The notes beneath the pieces were generated by a model. The model saw only the letters and a list, made by a program, of their open reading frames with translations. It did no database searches and was not told the origin of the DNA. A DNA stretch of 64,000 nt from Davidsoniella eucalypti (lineage: Eukaryota; Ascomycota; Sordariomycetes; Microascales; Ceratocystidaceae): the NCBI GenBank assembly GCA_004009845.1, contig RMBW01000066.1, positions 62,001-126,000 on the forward strand, written 5' to 3'. Positions 10,810-23,858 of the stretch are shown one piece after another. Numbering within the stretch: position 1 is the first letter of the stretch; the number at the start of each line of letters is the position of its first letter. The translations under genes were made by a program, and so were the position numbers.

Positions 10810-12028
10810 ATGTCTTCAAATGGCATGCTAAATCAATGCCACGAGTTTTCACCTCCACAATACGAATTTCAAGGAGAACGTATTCGTTTCTGCCATCCTG
10901 GCTATCCCAAGAGTTTGTCTCCAGAGCTACTAAAACTTCCCATGGGTTGACTTAGATACTTTGGTGTTCACCTTAGAACAGCACTTATTGCTTGCCAGAT
11001 CATTGCTAGTAACCGATTTGAAGAGGGTCGTTTTCCTTGGACAAGAAGTGGCGAGGCTATACAGACACCATTTCATGGTGTATTGACTAAAGACATATAT
11101 TTCTTCATCATTGATAATTGTGATGGCATATTTAACAGTCTCCCTTGTTTTACAACTACTTCATTTAAGAAAACAAGAAGAGCTAATGATCCTTCAATAG
11201 AGCTATATGCCGTCGTTCTTACCTCCCAAGGTTGGGGTTTCCCGCATCCCTAAAATCTGGGTAGATGCTGCTACACTTAGCTATATCAATCAAACAATGT
11301 ACTGTCTTATAACTAAGACTAGTCACACCACGGAAAACGCCCACCTTTTCCCCCAACTTGCTTGGTATGAGAAAAATAGTATAGGCATTTTTGGGGATGT
11401 TGGGACTGGCAACGCTATAGACCCCAACCCATATTATACCTCTCTAGGCCGACCTGCATTACTGCTTCGACAAAGAAGAGCTCGCAATTGTCTTGCCCTT
11501 CTGATGGTGATACAGAGTATACAACCCAGTTTGTCACTCACTGCCTCCACGAATCTGCAGTCAAACTCTGACCGAGATATCATTATGTGAAAGCTCAAGT
11601 CACTGAGCACATGGTTCCATATATTTTTGCTCGCTTTGCTTGGTCGATATTTATTCACGTCAGCGGCTTTTTTATTGGCTGCCGAATCTTATGGACAAAC
11701 ACCGACTGACAGTCTTCAGAAGGCTGCAAAATGTGTTTCCAAAGTCGAGCTCGTGCAGAGGTATGGTGGTGGCGGACCACAGGGCAAGTCACAGTCAAGC
11801 AACAAAGGAAAGAGAGGGATGGGTGAGGAGGTTGACGAAGATCATGACTATCTTGAAATGAACGAGAGTCTAGTTGGCTATCACTACGATGATAGGGGTG
11901 ATGAGGATGAGGATACTGAAAATGACGATAGTGATGACAGCAACAATGGTATGATCATCGAAATGGCTGGTATTGGACTGACTCATGTATTTTCAGGACT
12001 AGGCACGAAAAAGCGCATGAGGTTGTGA
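10810..12028 (+). pseudogene. Decayed HNH-nuclease-domain gene
   Basis: Three-frame reading recovers a fungal HNH-domain protein of the type with a histidine-rich nuclease core. Frame 1 gives YFGVHLRTALIACQIIASN and TSQGWGFPHP. Frame 2 gives the core C-L-I-T-K-T-S-H-T-T-E-N-A-H-L-F-P then WYEKN. Frame 3 gives DLHYCFDKEELAIVLP. Frame 1 again gives PYIFARFAWSIF. So at least three frameshifts (near 11250, 11450 and 11508) lie inside one domain. In-frame stops include TGA at 10948 and TGA at 11569, the latter where relatives have a conserved tryptophan. The region after about 11780 encodes a very acidic tail (11850-11950) and may be the end of the same protein. The gene cannot make a full protein. 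Relatives are common lineage-specific genes in filamentous fungi. Confidence 0.78.
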
Positions 12029-13160
12029 ACGTCAGTGAAACCAATACCAACACCGATGCAGATTGTGGGGGTTATGAAGATGGCAGTCCATATGGAAATG
12101 GCATCATGATGATACCAAAGCTAATATCCAGAGCACTTGGAAGATATTTTGTATAAGCTCTCTCATGAGAAAGCTGTATCTACATCAAGTATATAGATCA
12201 CAGCCATCTCTTCACGCCATTTCAAGAACAAAACATAGAGATAGGCCCATGACTCTTGAGAATGCTGATGACATGCCAACTCACTCTCAGTCAAATCAGC
12301 CAAGTGGCGAGATCGTAGGCAACAAACAGTTAGACCGGAGGGGTGAATTACTAGTTCTACATGAGATTGGCGGAAATATGCGCTAATACCTTTTTTAGTA
12401 AAAAAAAAAAATTTTAATTCATTTTTAGTAGTAATGCCTGAAGACTTTCCCCATAAGGACACTTATAAAGTAAAATCACATTCCTGTCTTCTATGTTCTC
12501 TTCAACTGCTTACATACAAGTAGCCCTGTGCTTAGGGTTATTTACTATCGTGCTGTTGCTGTGGTAACACGAATCCCGTAGACGCCCCACATAAGGAGTC
12601 TAAGGGACCTGTTTGATAGGCTGATATCACGTACTAGCCGTATTTACATATATACATTGATTCTTTTATTGTTCCTCAACAGTCCAGGAAACAAAGCCAC
12701 TGCAACCTCACCAGGACATTAGATTTATTTCATTACCCATTTCAATCTTTTAGTTAATAAAAAAAATAGCACACAGACTTGATTCCGTCACCGATAGCGT
12801 CACAGACAGGTTCAGCAGTTCATCTTTTCTTTCTGTCTCTCTCTGGTGTGTCGTAATTGCAGCGTGACGACCGTTTGGCTGGGGTTTTTCTTGCTGATGT
12901 TCCCCTAATATTTGACGAAATCAGGGTTTGTGTATTATATGTGTACATATAGTTGATTGATTCAATATTGATTGACAGTCTTCCTTGCACAACCGTGCCC
13001 AGCGCTTGTGTTCGTTCTCCTTTGACGGCATCTTTCTTTTTTGTTTCTTTTTTCTTTTTTTATTCTCCAGTTCGTCCTCACTCGCCTCCATATTTGTTTT
13101 CCTTACCGTGTCCATCACCAAGGAACGAACGTTAATGGAACCCGGTAGCGTGTCTTCACT
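12029..13160. other. Intergenic stretch and upstream region of the TinC-like gene
   Basis: No supported gene up to 12.5 kb. From about 12.8 kb the sequence becomes pyrimidine-rich (TTTTTTGTTTCTTTTTTC around 13035-13060), typical of fungal promoter and leader regions ahead of the start at 13161. Confidence 0.45.
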
Positions 13161-16022
13161 ATGAGCGATCTCGATAACCTTCAGACGGCGTCGCTGTACC
13201 TCAACAACCAGTTGCTATCGCGGGGTCTTCTTCGTGACTGTCAGAGCATCAGCTTCCACGATCCTGGCGACGATGACGACACGCTGGCAGAGACGATGAG
13301 CCGCGTAATGGCTGTGCTCAATGATCTCATCATTCGTCGAGACGTAAGTTGCTAATAGAAAGCGCATACCATGGATCCCTCCCTCAGACTGACATCGGAA
13401 TTATAGCGAGATGCTGAACACAGGGAGTCGTTGACAACGACACTACGAACACTACGCGCCGAGAACTTGCGCCAAACGAACGATATCCAGCGACTCACAG
13501 ACAAGGTTGCCGATGCCGAACGGAGAGCGCATCTCGCTGAAACCGCTGAAGATACCTTACGCACACAATTACGCGGTGTTGAGTCAACACTTCGTGGCTT
13601 GAAGGAAGAGCTGGCACGCGCCAAATCCATGACCAACCAGACAAGAATATCTTGCGCTACCGAAGTCCGACGACGCGATAAGCAGATCGATTCCCTCAAG
13701 CGGCAGCTCGGCGAGACGAACCGAACCCGCGGTGCTGGAAAAAGTGGCGCCGTAACTACTATCTCTGTCGTTGGCGAGATTGGCGACGATCTGCCAAAGA
13801 TTCAGGCCGACGATAATGCATCACCTTCAGAAGCTGAGCCAAGCGCAATTCTTAGGGGTGAGACAAACGAGTTCCTAACCGACCTTGCCAAAAACCTGCG
13901 CGAGGAGAATGCCTCAGTGATGAGTTTGATTCGCCGCACTAGGGATTGTCTGGTTGAGATGTCCAGATGGGAGAAGCCCGAACCTGCCATCTCGGACTCT
14001 ATAGTTGCCGTTCAGCCTGGTTATGAGGAATTGGAACTGGATCTAGATGGTGTCATGGAACATCTGCGCACGATCTTGACAAATCCTTCATTTGTACCCA
14101 TTGAAGAAGTCGAAGTCCGCGAAGACGAGATTGGCCGTCTACGTGAAGGCTGGGAAAAGATGGAAACACGTTGGAAGGAGGCTGTTCATCTGATTGATGG
14201 CTGGAGACGGCGCATGGCTATCAGTGGTCGCCCTATCAACGAAGAGGAACTGAAGATGGGACTCCGATTGAGTCCGGTTAGAGTACGGAATGTAGAGGAG
14301 ACATACCATGCAACTGTTGACTTGGGTGTCAATGAAAACGACTCTGGCGACGAAGACCAAGACATGGCTTCTGATTATGAGAGCGACGGAGAAGATTTTA
14401 GAGTGAATTCCCCGACGCCTCGCATATCATCTCTCAAACTGGTCCCAGCACCGGCCGAGACACACGATGTAATGAGCGTATCTGACGAAGACATCTACGA
14501 AGACTACGACGAGGAGGAGCCTAATGTTGAAATTCTGCAACAGTCAATCGCTCACATTCCCGCACCACCACCAGCGGATGAGATGTCATCACCTATACCT
14601 GTGCGTGTTGGGCCCCTAAAAGAAGTCCCATTAGCTGGTAACAGACGAAATGACACTGCTGTAAAGCCTTCGCGGAAGGCTGTTGGATTTTCAGACCTTA
14701 TTCATGAGCGGGAAGCGCCTGTTCACGATGACGAGGAGAGCATCTTGCCTATCAAAGTCCTGTCAAAGCCTATAGTCCAAGTATCGGCACCCACTCCAGC
14801 ATCAACTACTACCACTATCAAGCCTACGCATAAGCCGGAGCCAACACCAAAAGGAACCGTACAGAAACGAGACACAAAGAGCACTACTATCACAAAAACG
14901 ACTACTACCAAGACCAGACGAGAGGCTCTAACTAAGCCATCACGCTCTGAGTCACCCGCTGATCTCACTGATGATTCTGCAAAGATTATCAAGCCTGTGG
15001 CACGACCAAGAACGCCAGGCCCCAAGCCCAGACGCCCGATTTCGCTTATTAGAAATACGCCAGCCCCCGAGGTCAAATCAAAAGAAACTGAGGCGCCTAA
15101 GCCAGCACCGAAGGCTGAAATCAAGCCATTGAGTCGTCAAAATTCAGCCAAGACTCCACGGCCAGCTTCAAGACCCGCTATTACATCGAACGTCGAGAAA
15201 CGACTCCTCAAGTCCGCCGTTAAGTCGTCTGAAGATAAAGCTGCGTCTCAAGCACCACAGACAGATAGTGCGACTACAACTGCTTCATTAGAAACGACCA
15301 CATCGAACTCTGTGGAGAGCAAGCCGGAACCTATGGTCATTGATTATTTGTCTTGCCCCGAAAGTGCTGCAGCATTATCAGAAACTGATTCTACCCGTTC
15401 GTTCGAGTCGAAGAACTCTGCCAACGCTCTGACTCCTAGAAAACGTCGTGCTGGAGTCGACAAGACACCTCGTGCGGGAACACCATCACGTCTTCCTATG
15501 CCTCGAGCAGTCGGTCCTCAACAGTCCCCCGTTACCATGTCCGCCATCGCGGCCAAGATCGCAGCTTCAGAAAAGGACGCCGATGTCGTTAGAGTCCGTG
15601 CCAAGCTCAAGGCCGCCCGTCTAGGCCGCGTACCCACACCTGCCTTATCTACCGGCTCCAGTGCCACTACCACATCATCACAAGCTACAGACTTCGAACC
15701 TGTGAAACGTGATGTCTTAGCAGAAGCTCCTAGCCTTACACGGCGTAAACGCAAATCCGATCAATTCGAAGAAGCCGACGATAATGATGACGAAGAAGAA
15801 GGACAAGAAGAGGAAAATAATGGAAGTCTCCAGGTCCAACGTACGAGGCATGGTGGAGTAAATGTGAGAAAGGCGAATCAACCAATGGTTAAGCGTAAGC
15901 GAGAACAGCAGACAAGTAAAGTGGCTAATCGTAGACGAAGTACATTGACGCCAATGGAATTCAATACGCTTTTGACTTCAGGGTCAGCCATTACTGACAT
16001 GGCGTCGAATCCGCCAGCTTGA
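13161..16022 (+). CDS. ADIP-domain coiled-coil protein, TinC/NIMA-interacting protein-like
   Basis: Two exons, 13161-13343 and 13407-16022, around a 63-bp intron (GTAAGT...ATTATAG) that joins IIRRD to RDAEHRESL in phase. Product 932 residues. Residues about 5-170 match the Afadin/alpha-actinin-binding (ADIP) region of fungal proteins: ASLYLNNQLLSRGLL, a conserved short acidic loop, then a long coiled coil (LRTLRAENLRQTNDIQRL, CATEVRRRDKQIDSLKRQL). A second helical part spans about 220-380. The remaining half is low-complexity Ser/Thr/Pro/Lys sequence with acidic patches and basic clusters (KRKREQQ, NRRRS) that may direct nuclear import. In Aspergillus the related TinC was found as a partner of the mitotic kinase NIMA. 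I infer a spindle-pole or nuclear-envelope role from that family, not from this sequence. Convergent with the next gene. Confidence 0.85.
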
Positions 16023-16545
16023 AACAAGAAACAAAATATTTAATACAAAAAAAACAAAGGGAGAATCAAAAAGGAAACTCTTGGTACAAACAAGTCAAGA
16101 GGGGGAACGGATATTGGTAAGGAAATGGAGGGTTTATCTTTCGTCTTTGTCTGGGTTAAAGTACAAGGTCAAAAAAAAATTGACCGTTAATCATCAAGGT
16201 TTGGAAACACAATTTTTTTTTTTCCTTCTTCATATCTCTTTATATTTCAGCTAATTTTTGGTTGGTTGGTTGGTGTAGGCTTTTTTCTTTTCTTAGCAAA
16301 TTTTTTTTTCTCGCTTTCCTGTTATCTTATAATTACATAACTTTAAATTCATACGAACATAGCGAGTACATTAATGCGATCATGTAGTAATCATTGCTTA
16401 CTTATACATGCGTTCAAATCAATATATAATAATAGTCGAAACAGAAAGAATAGAGTCTCGGTTTATGTTCTTTGCTTGTGTTGTTCAATCATTGTGTGTT
16501 CTTAAATATCTACTCCAATCAAGTCCAAAAAAAATCTGCATCATT

Positions 16546-19064
16546 TCACCACATCACATATGGCAAATCCGGGCGAACGCGGAGGGGGAAGTCATCGGAA
16601 GATCCCATATCCTTGATCGAGATAGTAACCTGGTTCGGTATAAGATACTTTAAAGTCTTGCCCTGAGAAAGAGCACATTTCTCTAGGGCGTCTCGTCGAG
16701 CCCCAGTGACGGTACTATCGTAGATTGTAGTGATGTTGGTCTTCGTCATGATCCTTTCTATTGCCGATGCTAGGTTGTTCATACCGCGAAGATCGGTGGC
16801 ACAGCTGTTGACGACGAGGTTTCGAAGATTTTTGAACGAGTTGAGGAATTCGATGGAGCCGTCGTTGGATGTGTATAGGTTGACAGCCGAAATTTCATTA
16901 CTGGGATATATGAACGTCATAGATTTAATGCTGTCGAGTCCCCAGAGTGGCGTACTGCGGAGTAGGTGCATACCAGTATCGGGGCCCCTGTGCGGACAGC
17001 AGAACACGCTTACAGAACGGACTTTGCCGGCCGCCAGAGACCGAACCAAGCCCTTATAGAAAATCGAGTTCTTGTGATCGTTGAGTAGGTCAGCATCAAG
17101 AGGACCGATTTCCTCCAGTTGCTCAAAACTCCCTTCTGTTGCATGATCGTACTTCGCTACATGACGTAGAATGCTACTAAGCCCCGTAACTCCTCGGGCT
17201 GACGAACCGGATAACATGCTATTTGTGGGAGATTGGTATATGATTTTGGCATTGCGTAAAAGTTTTCCAAGCACGATGTAAAAGTCGAAAGCCAATAGCC
17301 TCACAGATTCGAGGATGCCGACTTCAAGTTGGGGTAGTGCTTCTGTGACATGTGACGGGATGGGAGATCTCGGGCCGTAAAAAGCATGGAACCGTTCGAG
17401 ATCTCGCACATCGATACTTACGTTTTGCAACCATAGCCTGCTCAAGACGGGGTGAGAATCTATAAAACAAAGCTAGCCATAAGATATTTATGGTATTAGT
17501 GAAATGCATGGCATATAATGACTGATTAGGATTTTTGGAATGTCGTGATATGAAACGTACTAGATCTACTAAGCTAAGCGTTTTAGGCGAATCTGTAAGA
17601 GTCAGGTTTTTTAATTTGGGAAAAATTAGGGCCGCTCCGTTACGGCGCCCAAACATGAAAAAATCATTAGGCTCTATGATTGCTAGAGTGTGAAGATTTG
17701 CCGACGCCCATGTGAGGAAACCTCGAAGATCCTGATCGCGGTTTCCCGAGTTCCTGTAGAGGCACAGCGACTTCAAGTTACTTGGTGCTAGCTGCAAAGA
17801 GTTGTCAGGGCTGAAGTAGCCTGTTCCATATTTGAGGATTTGGGCATCATCTTTCGCAGAGGTAGTCAATTTTAGCGCTGTAAGACTCGGAGCTAATGCG
17901 TTCATCAGCCTTAGGAAGGGCCCCGTGATCTGCACTTTGTTGTAAATGGCAAGACGTGAGAGGCTGTGGTCCGAGTATCTTATGATGGGATTTGACTTCC
18001 TATGGGGTTGATATGACTTCATGGTCACTGTACGCCAGAAAGTCGGGTTTGATGTGATAAATACATGCCAACTTTTCGAAACCCGCATCATCGACCTAAA
18101 GGGAAATAAACCAAAAAAAGTTAAAAACAAGTAGGGGCTAGGTTCTGCCAATACAGCACATACCAGAAATCTTGCGTTGTGAAGTCTTTAGTGATGTCAT
18201 ACCAAAGATCAAACGGTAGGAAATTGATAGGATCGGCCTTGAGATATTTGGTTTTCAGTGGCTCACGCAACTTGACCAAGTTCTATACAGCTAGTTAGTC
18301 TATAATAGAATGTATAATGAAACAGGATAGATAACAGACTTACCTGATATTTCGGGCTTGCTGTGATTTCCGGGTCCTTGCCGAGCAAAGCCACGGCACA
18401 GTTGTAGATTTGGTAGGCCATTTGGTAATCGCCAGTTTTCACCATTACTTGAGCAAATCTCAGGTATCCCTTGACAATAGTTAGCCTTTTAGTGATGTAT
18501 AAATGATAAGTTTAGATGAAGAGCATACCTCTAGTTTTCGGGGAGCGAGCTCAAAAAGCCACTTCGCTTCTGCTAGAGCTTGTGGGAACTCGCCCTCCTT
18601 GAGTGATATGGCAACACGAAGGTCGAGAGCTGTCAAGTGCAACTCATCATCACACTTGGAAAATGTTTTGCCGACCGCGCATGAGCACTTGTACATGGCT
18701 TCATTGAAGATTGCAAGAGGATTGCTGTCGGTGGCAGCAGCATCGTAGTTTTTGCAGTCGCAAGAGGGTCTATCAAGTGCGCGATAACATGGGCAGCTTG
18801 TCATGACCTTTTAAGATATTAGCAACGTGATAAGTCATGATTGTTTGTGTTTTTGTTGATACTATGTATGGACTGAATTATGAGTGTTATACGAGGGTCT
18901 GCACGAACACTTAGAAATGCTTGTCTAGCGGCGGGAATCGACTTGGACGTCGCAAATTTCTTTGCTAGAGTTAGGGTCTCGGATCTAGAGAGCCCGTGTA
19001 GATGCTTTATTGCCCAGCCCGGGGGAGGTCTGGTCTCCTGTTCTATCCGCCTAGAAGACGACAT
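16546..19064 (-). CDS. F-box/TPR/LRR protein, Pof3/Dia2-like
   Basis: Substrate-recognition subunit of an SCF ubiquitin ligase, by family. Six proposed exons: 19064-18909, 18807-18529, 18469-18344, 18282-18164, 18095-17561, 17472-16546 (introns 101, 59, 61, 68, 88 bp). All phases agree and give 713 residues. The N-terminus is TPR-like with cysteine-rich turns (SCPCYRALDRPSCDCKNYD, MYKCSCAVGKTFSKC), as in Pof3 relatives of filamentous fungi. A third TPR (GYLRFAQVMVKTGDYQMAYQ) follows. The F-box is split by an intron: NFLPFDLWYDITKDF joined to WSMMRVSKSWHVFIT. The remaining 480 residues are irregular leucine-rich repeats. Most introns have a good CTAAC-like branch site. The first donor (GTTCGT at 18908) is unusual but is the only one that keeps phase and matches relatives. 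Filamentous fungi often have several such paralogues, so this need not be the true Pof3 orthologue. Confidence 0.85.
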
Positions 19065-19724
19065 TTCGAAGCCAGAAATCGGGTCGATTTATTGGCGATG
19101 TCAGCTGGTAGAATAATAAGAGACAGTGAGAGATATCGGTAGCCTTCGTTATAAAATGGTGATATCAGATATGAGATGATAGCTTCTAATTGAGATGAGT
19201 ATCAAGCTACAACTTGGCAGGTTGGTCCGTGCTCTATAGGAAGCTTGTTGGTAGAAGATTTAGGATTGAGATTATGTCAAGGCGGACGTATTGAAAGGTA
19301 AGCAGCTCGACTTGGAGAGGGGTGGTTTGCGTGGACTTTTGTTCCAGCTCTCACGTGACACGATCCTCTTTTTGTCGATTTGACCTGAGATAGGCTAAAT
19401 AAGTCTCCGAGGCCCACTTTGAGATGCAGCTGTCCGGTTGTTATCGATACAACGGCAAGCCACGCCAAACAGCAGTTTCTCATTTACACAAACTGCCGGA
19501 AATACGGGAATGTCTAGTGTGTGCCTAGGGTTGGGGCCAGAGTGAAGGGTTAGCAGATTGAAAAGGGCGATCAAGTAGCTCTCTCGAACAGTTGATTGTC
19601 TTGGCGTTGTAGTTGCAAGCCTGGTTTTCATGATCTCTTCTTGCTATCAAGTATGTGCTAATGACAAGTACTAATGGCGACTAGAAAGAACCCTGGTGTG
19701 TTATGCTTGCATTAGGGTGCATAG

Positions 19725-19928
19725 GCGGTCGTTAAACCGAACGAACAAAAACAGCGAGAGGGCCGAAAGGACAACTGTACCCGTTGCTCCGTTTGTCGAG
19801 GCTTATGCGTCTGGGACTATTGGAAGCGCCATAGCAAACGGACGATGCGAGAAGCAAGGCCGTACGAAGCTTTCAAAGAAGTGAAAAAGGGGATTTCAAA
19901 CATCGGACGCTCCGGTATCACAGGATAG
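19725..19928 (+). other. Unidentified cysteine-rich open frame, possible exon or relic
   Basis: A 67-codon frame entered after a TAG (possible splice acceptor at 19722-19724). It has a C-x2-C-x2-C-x3-C cluster (CTRCSVCRGLC) followed by WDYWKRHSKRT and a lysine-rich end, then a stop at 19926. Base composition is richer in G+C than the flanks. I do not recognise the family, and there is no clear upstream exon. It could be a fragment of an old gene or mobile element. Confidence 0.25.
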
Positions 19929-21708
19929 CCAAGCAGGCTCCAAGTGTGCCACCTAGTATTGAGCGAATGCTAATGTGCTTGATAGAATATATTTATTTTA
20001 CCATGTTTTGTTTATCGTAGCCGGCCGTGTCACGTTTACGATTTCTCCGGCCAGCCATGGCGAAGAAACATAATTTTAATTCTATATATTTACAAGTCGT
20101 AGGGGGCAATTTCTATTTATTTATTGTTTTTGTATAACAATGCTATTTTTCTTCTTTGTACGACTCGCGAGCGGCGGTCGCGTCTAATCCCAAAACAGCG
20201 GCGATTTGATTCATTAAATTTAGCCGCGGGCTAAACGGAGGACGGACAACACAAAGACAGCTCCCGTGTAGTATTTCAATTATTCCTACTGGTGCTGTAT
20301 CTGTACATATATTAGTTCGTATAACATATTCTGGTCTGGATGGCTTAGACGGCATCTTTAAACCTGGTCGGTTCGATGTATCAAAGCATCAACACCCCCC
20401 CTCTCCAAATGCATAAAGCGTTCTCACAACCTGAAACAATGGCTATCCGGCCATGATAATGCAGAAAAGTTAAAAAACGAACATAGAAAATACCAGCTAG
20501 TACTGTGTTTGCTCACTCCGTGTCGTCCGCCGTGTTTTTCTCTGCCAGATAGCAATGCTTTATTCTTCGACCATGACGCCTCGTAGTGTTTTTCTTATTA
20601 TATTGCAAATCAGTCGTCGAACTGGCTTGACTAGGCAATAGTGGCTTTATTTAATTTTCTCTCTAGTATTCTCGCAACTGACAGTCTCCGATGCCTTTAT
20701 TTCGATTGTACTTGTGAATTCTATGAATCTGATAAACAGATGTGCTGATATGTTATATTGTTCCCAGTAGCTCAACTATCTCAATAGGAATGAAAGCAAC
20801 GCTGAAGCTCCTCCCGCAGTTCCTATTCCGTGTATGAAAACGCACATTAGGGCATAGACCTGCCAACTTCGGATATGGCACCGATTTGAGAAGCCGCATT
20901 CTTCTCTCAAATTTCCTTTTGCAGCCAAACCTTTCTGGGGCATTTACACTAAGAGCCGCCAGCTCCAGGGACACCCCTGTAACGACTATTAATAGTGATG
21001 TACGTATATACTGTATATGTATATACTCCGGGCAGTTTCGCTGTTGGGCAGTCCACCAACTCCGGGCTACCCCTCTCGATCAACACTACTTGTAAAGTTT
21101 CAGTACGTGACACGACCATGTGCAAGTTTCCTTCGTCGACAGTGCTGGATGCTGGATAGTTGACACTAATCTTTCATATTAATAAGCTGTGGCGAACCAC
21201 GTGAGCTCGCCGTTGCAAAAACATATATAAGTGAACGGGGCCGCCAAATCCATATATATGTATGTGTCTATGCTTGATGACCGGGCTTGCATCAGGACGG
21301 TGTTTAGAGTAGCGATCCGTCCGCATCCATCACGGTTTCGTATACATGCTAGCTCAATATTCAACCGAACTGTATAGATAGGTATTAGATTCCATAGATT
21401 ATGATAGAAGCTTCGTTGCTGACATACCAAGGCTAAACCTTAGCCGGCAGTTATCACTTTTCACATCTTCTCACATGTTAAGGCTTACAAATCACATATC
21501 AGCTGTTTTCCTTCTGTCAGTCTATGGAATCTGGCTGCGGTTGATATTCCCGACCTAATTTTTAATAACCCCTACTTGTATTTCTTTAGAGCGGTTAGGG
21601 TTAAAGACTATGTACACTTACGTATACGTAAATCCTAGCATGACATGAAAACTCTAATTGGAAACAAGACACCCCAAACCAATACCTAGAATGCATTCTC
21701 ATCTCTAG

Positions 21709-21879
21709 AAGACCGACGACCCGTGCCCTGTGCCATTCTTCGTCCAGAAGGACAAAAAGGATGGAGGGGCGTGGGCTGGTCGCCTAACTCGGCTCCCCAA
21801 GTCGCTTACGGCGTCTGTTCGCAATACTGCGCCTCAACCAAAGCGTCTACCAGAGCTGGACGACTTCATTGATCGATGA
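21709..21879 (+). other. Short coding-like island, unidentified
   Basis: A 56-codon frame following CTCTAG (possible acceptor) reading KTDDPCPVPFFVQKDKKDGG and ending PKRLPELDDFIDR before a TGA. It is markedly richer in G+C than the surrounding AT-rich DNA, which is the main reason to note it. No start codon and no family recognised. Confidence 0.2.
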
Positions 21880-23858
21880 TACAGACTCTATATAGTATCT
21901 GTTCGAGCTAATCGCACTTTGTCTCCTATATAGCTACTGGCGACTGAAGGTCTAGCATAAGTGGTCTGGTTCTCTATGCGCATCACGAGTATTCATGCCC
22001 GTTGCCACCTCTATGGTTCGTCTTTCTACCCAATCTTCGGAGCCAACTTTCGCTTTTTTTCCCGACATTATCACTAACTATTAGAATACATTCCTATTTA
22101 TGAACACTACTTTTATTTATATTCAGAACACACTAGCGCCATGGCGGGTTTAGCTGACGGCGCTTTTTGAAACTCGAGGTGCGTCAAGCTCTTCTTAATT
22201 ACTTACAAATAGCCTTTTATTTCTATATATTCTTGATGACTAGCTAGTTGCTTTAATGGCAAACACGACGCAGTGGCCATCTCGCCAGGAACCAGTCTGA
22301 GGCTCAACCATTGGCCAGCCAACCAAAATAGAAAAATCTCGGATTTATAGACATCGTGCGGCTAAAGGTTCTTCTTTCTGTAGTGTGGCGCTTGTTTCAC
22401 AATATCATCCCTAGACTATCAATACGTTGTGTGTCAGTATCTATGCACGATGTGCTATTACATCTAGGGCCTATATAGTGGGTGAGTGTGATTAATAGCC
22501 ATTTGCAAGATTAGTTAGTAGTCAGCTATAAAGATTATATAATGTTTACTCATACAGAAGTCCACTCACGTACATAATGAACCAATCACACAAAAACCCC
22601 AAGGGTCGGACATTTTGTATGTATGAAAATTAGCCCTAGATTACTATGAAACAACTAGAACTGTATAAAATATCATGACTCGATCTGCCCGGATTAGAGT
22701 AGGCCAGCCATATAGCTACTATCGTAGTTAATTAGCAAAACCATGAGAGATTAGTGCCAAACGAGAGAATAGCAAGAAAGGACGAGAAAAAGATACAGAA
22801 ATGACATATTAACAAGACAGCTGGTTGAAAATGGCCAACAATCTCTGGTACGAACCGTTTGAGAGAAAAAGAAGAAAAGAAAAAAAGAAGAAGTCTTTGA
22901 GCCCCAAGCACAAAATAAACGCCATGTATTTTCCGTCTATGAGTTGAGTCGGTGATAACCCAATAATAACACACGAGTTTAAAAAAAGAAATGAGAACCT
23001 AAAATGGAAAAATAAAAACCGGAAACAATAAAAAAGAAGAACAAACAAACAAAACGCCAAAGCCCTAGTCTGGATTTGAGATTTGAAAAAAAAAAGAGAA
23101 AGATGAGAAAAATATGACACGAGAAAACAAAATAGTTTGTAAAAATAAAAGCAAAGATCTAATAAATATGTGATGGTTGTGTGTATGGCCCTGACATGAT
23201 AAGACCATGGCTAGGGATGAGAAAGCGTAAAGACCGTAGAATACCCAAGTTTATAGTTAGTTCGGTTTGATAGTGATGATTCAATGAATCGAGAATGTCG
23301 TATGCCTCGTCGGTATGCGTTCATAATAGACCGAAGTTCATACCATTCATATGCTGTGGTATATGCAGAGGATATATATATGTGTTTGTACTGTCTCAGT
23401 GATAACGACATCAGCTCTTGTATAAATAGCGATGATGGAGAGTATATATGACAAGACGATGGTGAAATGATGATGGGGGATGAATATGTGCAGTTGACAT
23501 GATAGTTAGGAAAGTCGTAAATGTGTTGGTGTCGAAAGGGGGATGAGAAGTGAGCTCGTTGGCGAGTAAGACAGAGCTGCAAGGCAAGCATGGAGTTGTG
23601 AGCTCGGGATCATCACTAGTCGACGGATGATGATGTAGGTGGTCGTTGGGGTGAATATGCCCCCGGCGTTGAGTCTGAGACTCGACGGAGAAACAGCAAA
23701 GACAGATGTGAGAGTGTTGGCGGCGGCGGTCTCAGCGTCGGACTCGGAGATGGGTTTGCGTGATCACAGGCGGACAGAAAGATGAGCCATGGCCGCAGCT
23801 TGAATGGTGCCAGACCGACGGAGGCTTCGTGTACGCCTCGGGGTGCTCTAGAGCAGCA

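Larger units (their letters stand above)
19065..23858. other. Long intergenic stretch with weak coding relics
   Basis: No intact gene recognised over 4.8 kb. Two short frames with coding-like composition (19725-19928 and 21709-21879) are listed separately. A minus-strand frame at 20143-20355 (70 codons, ending A-A-R-E-S-Y-K-E-E-K) is unidentified and may be chance. The rest is AT-rich and pyrimidine/purine-biased. Confidence 0.45.
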
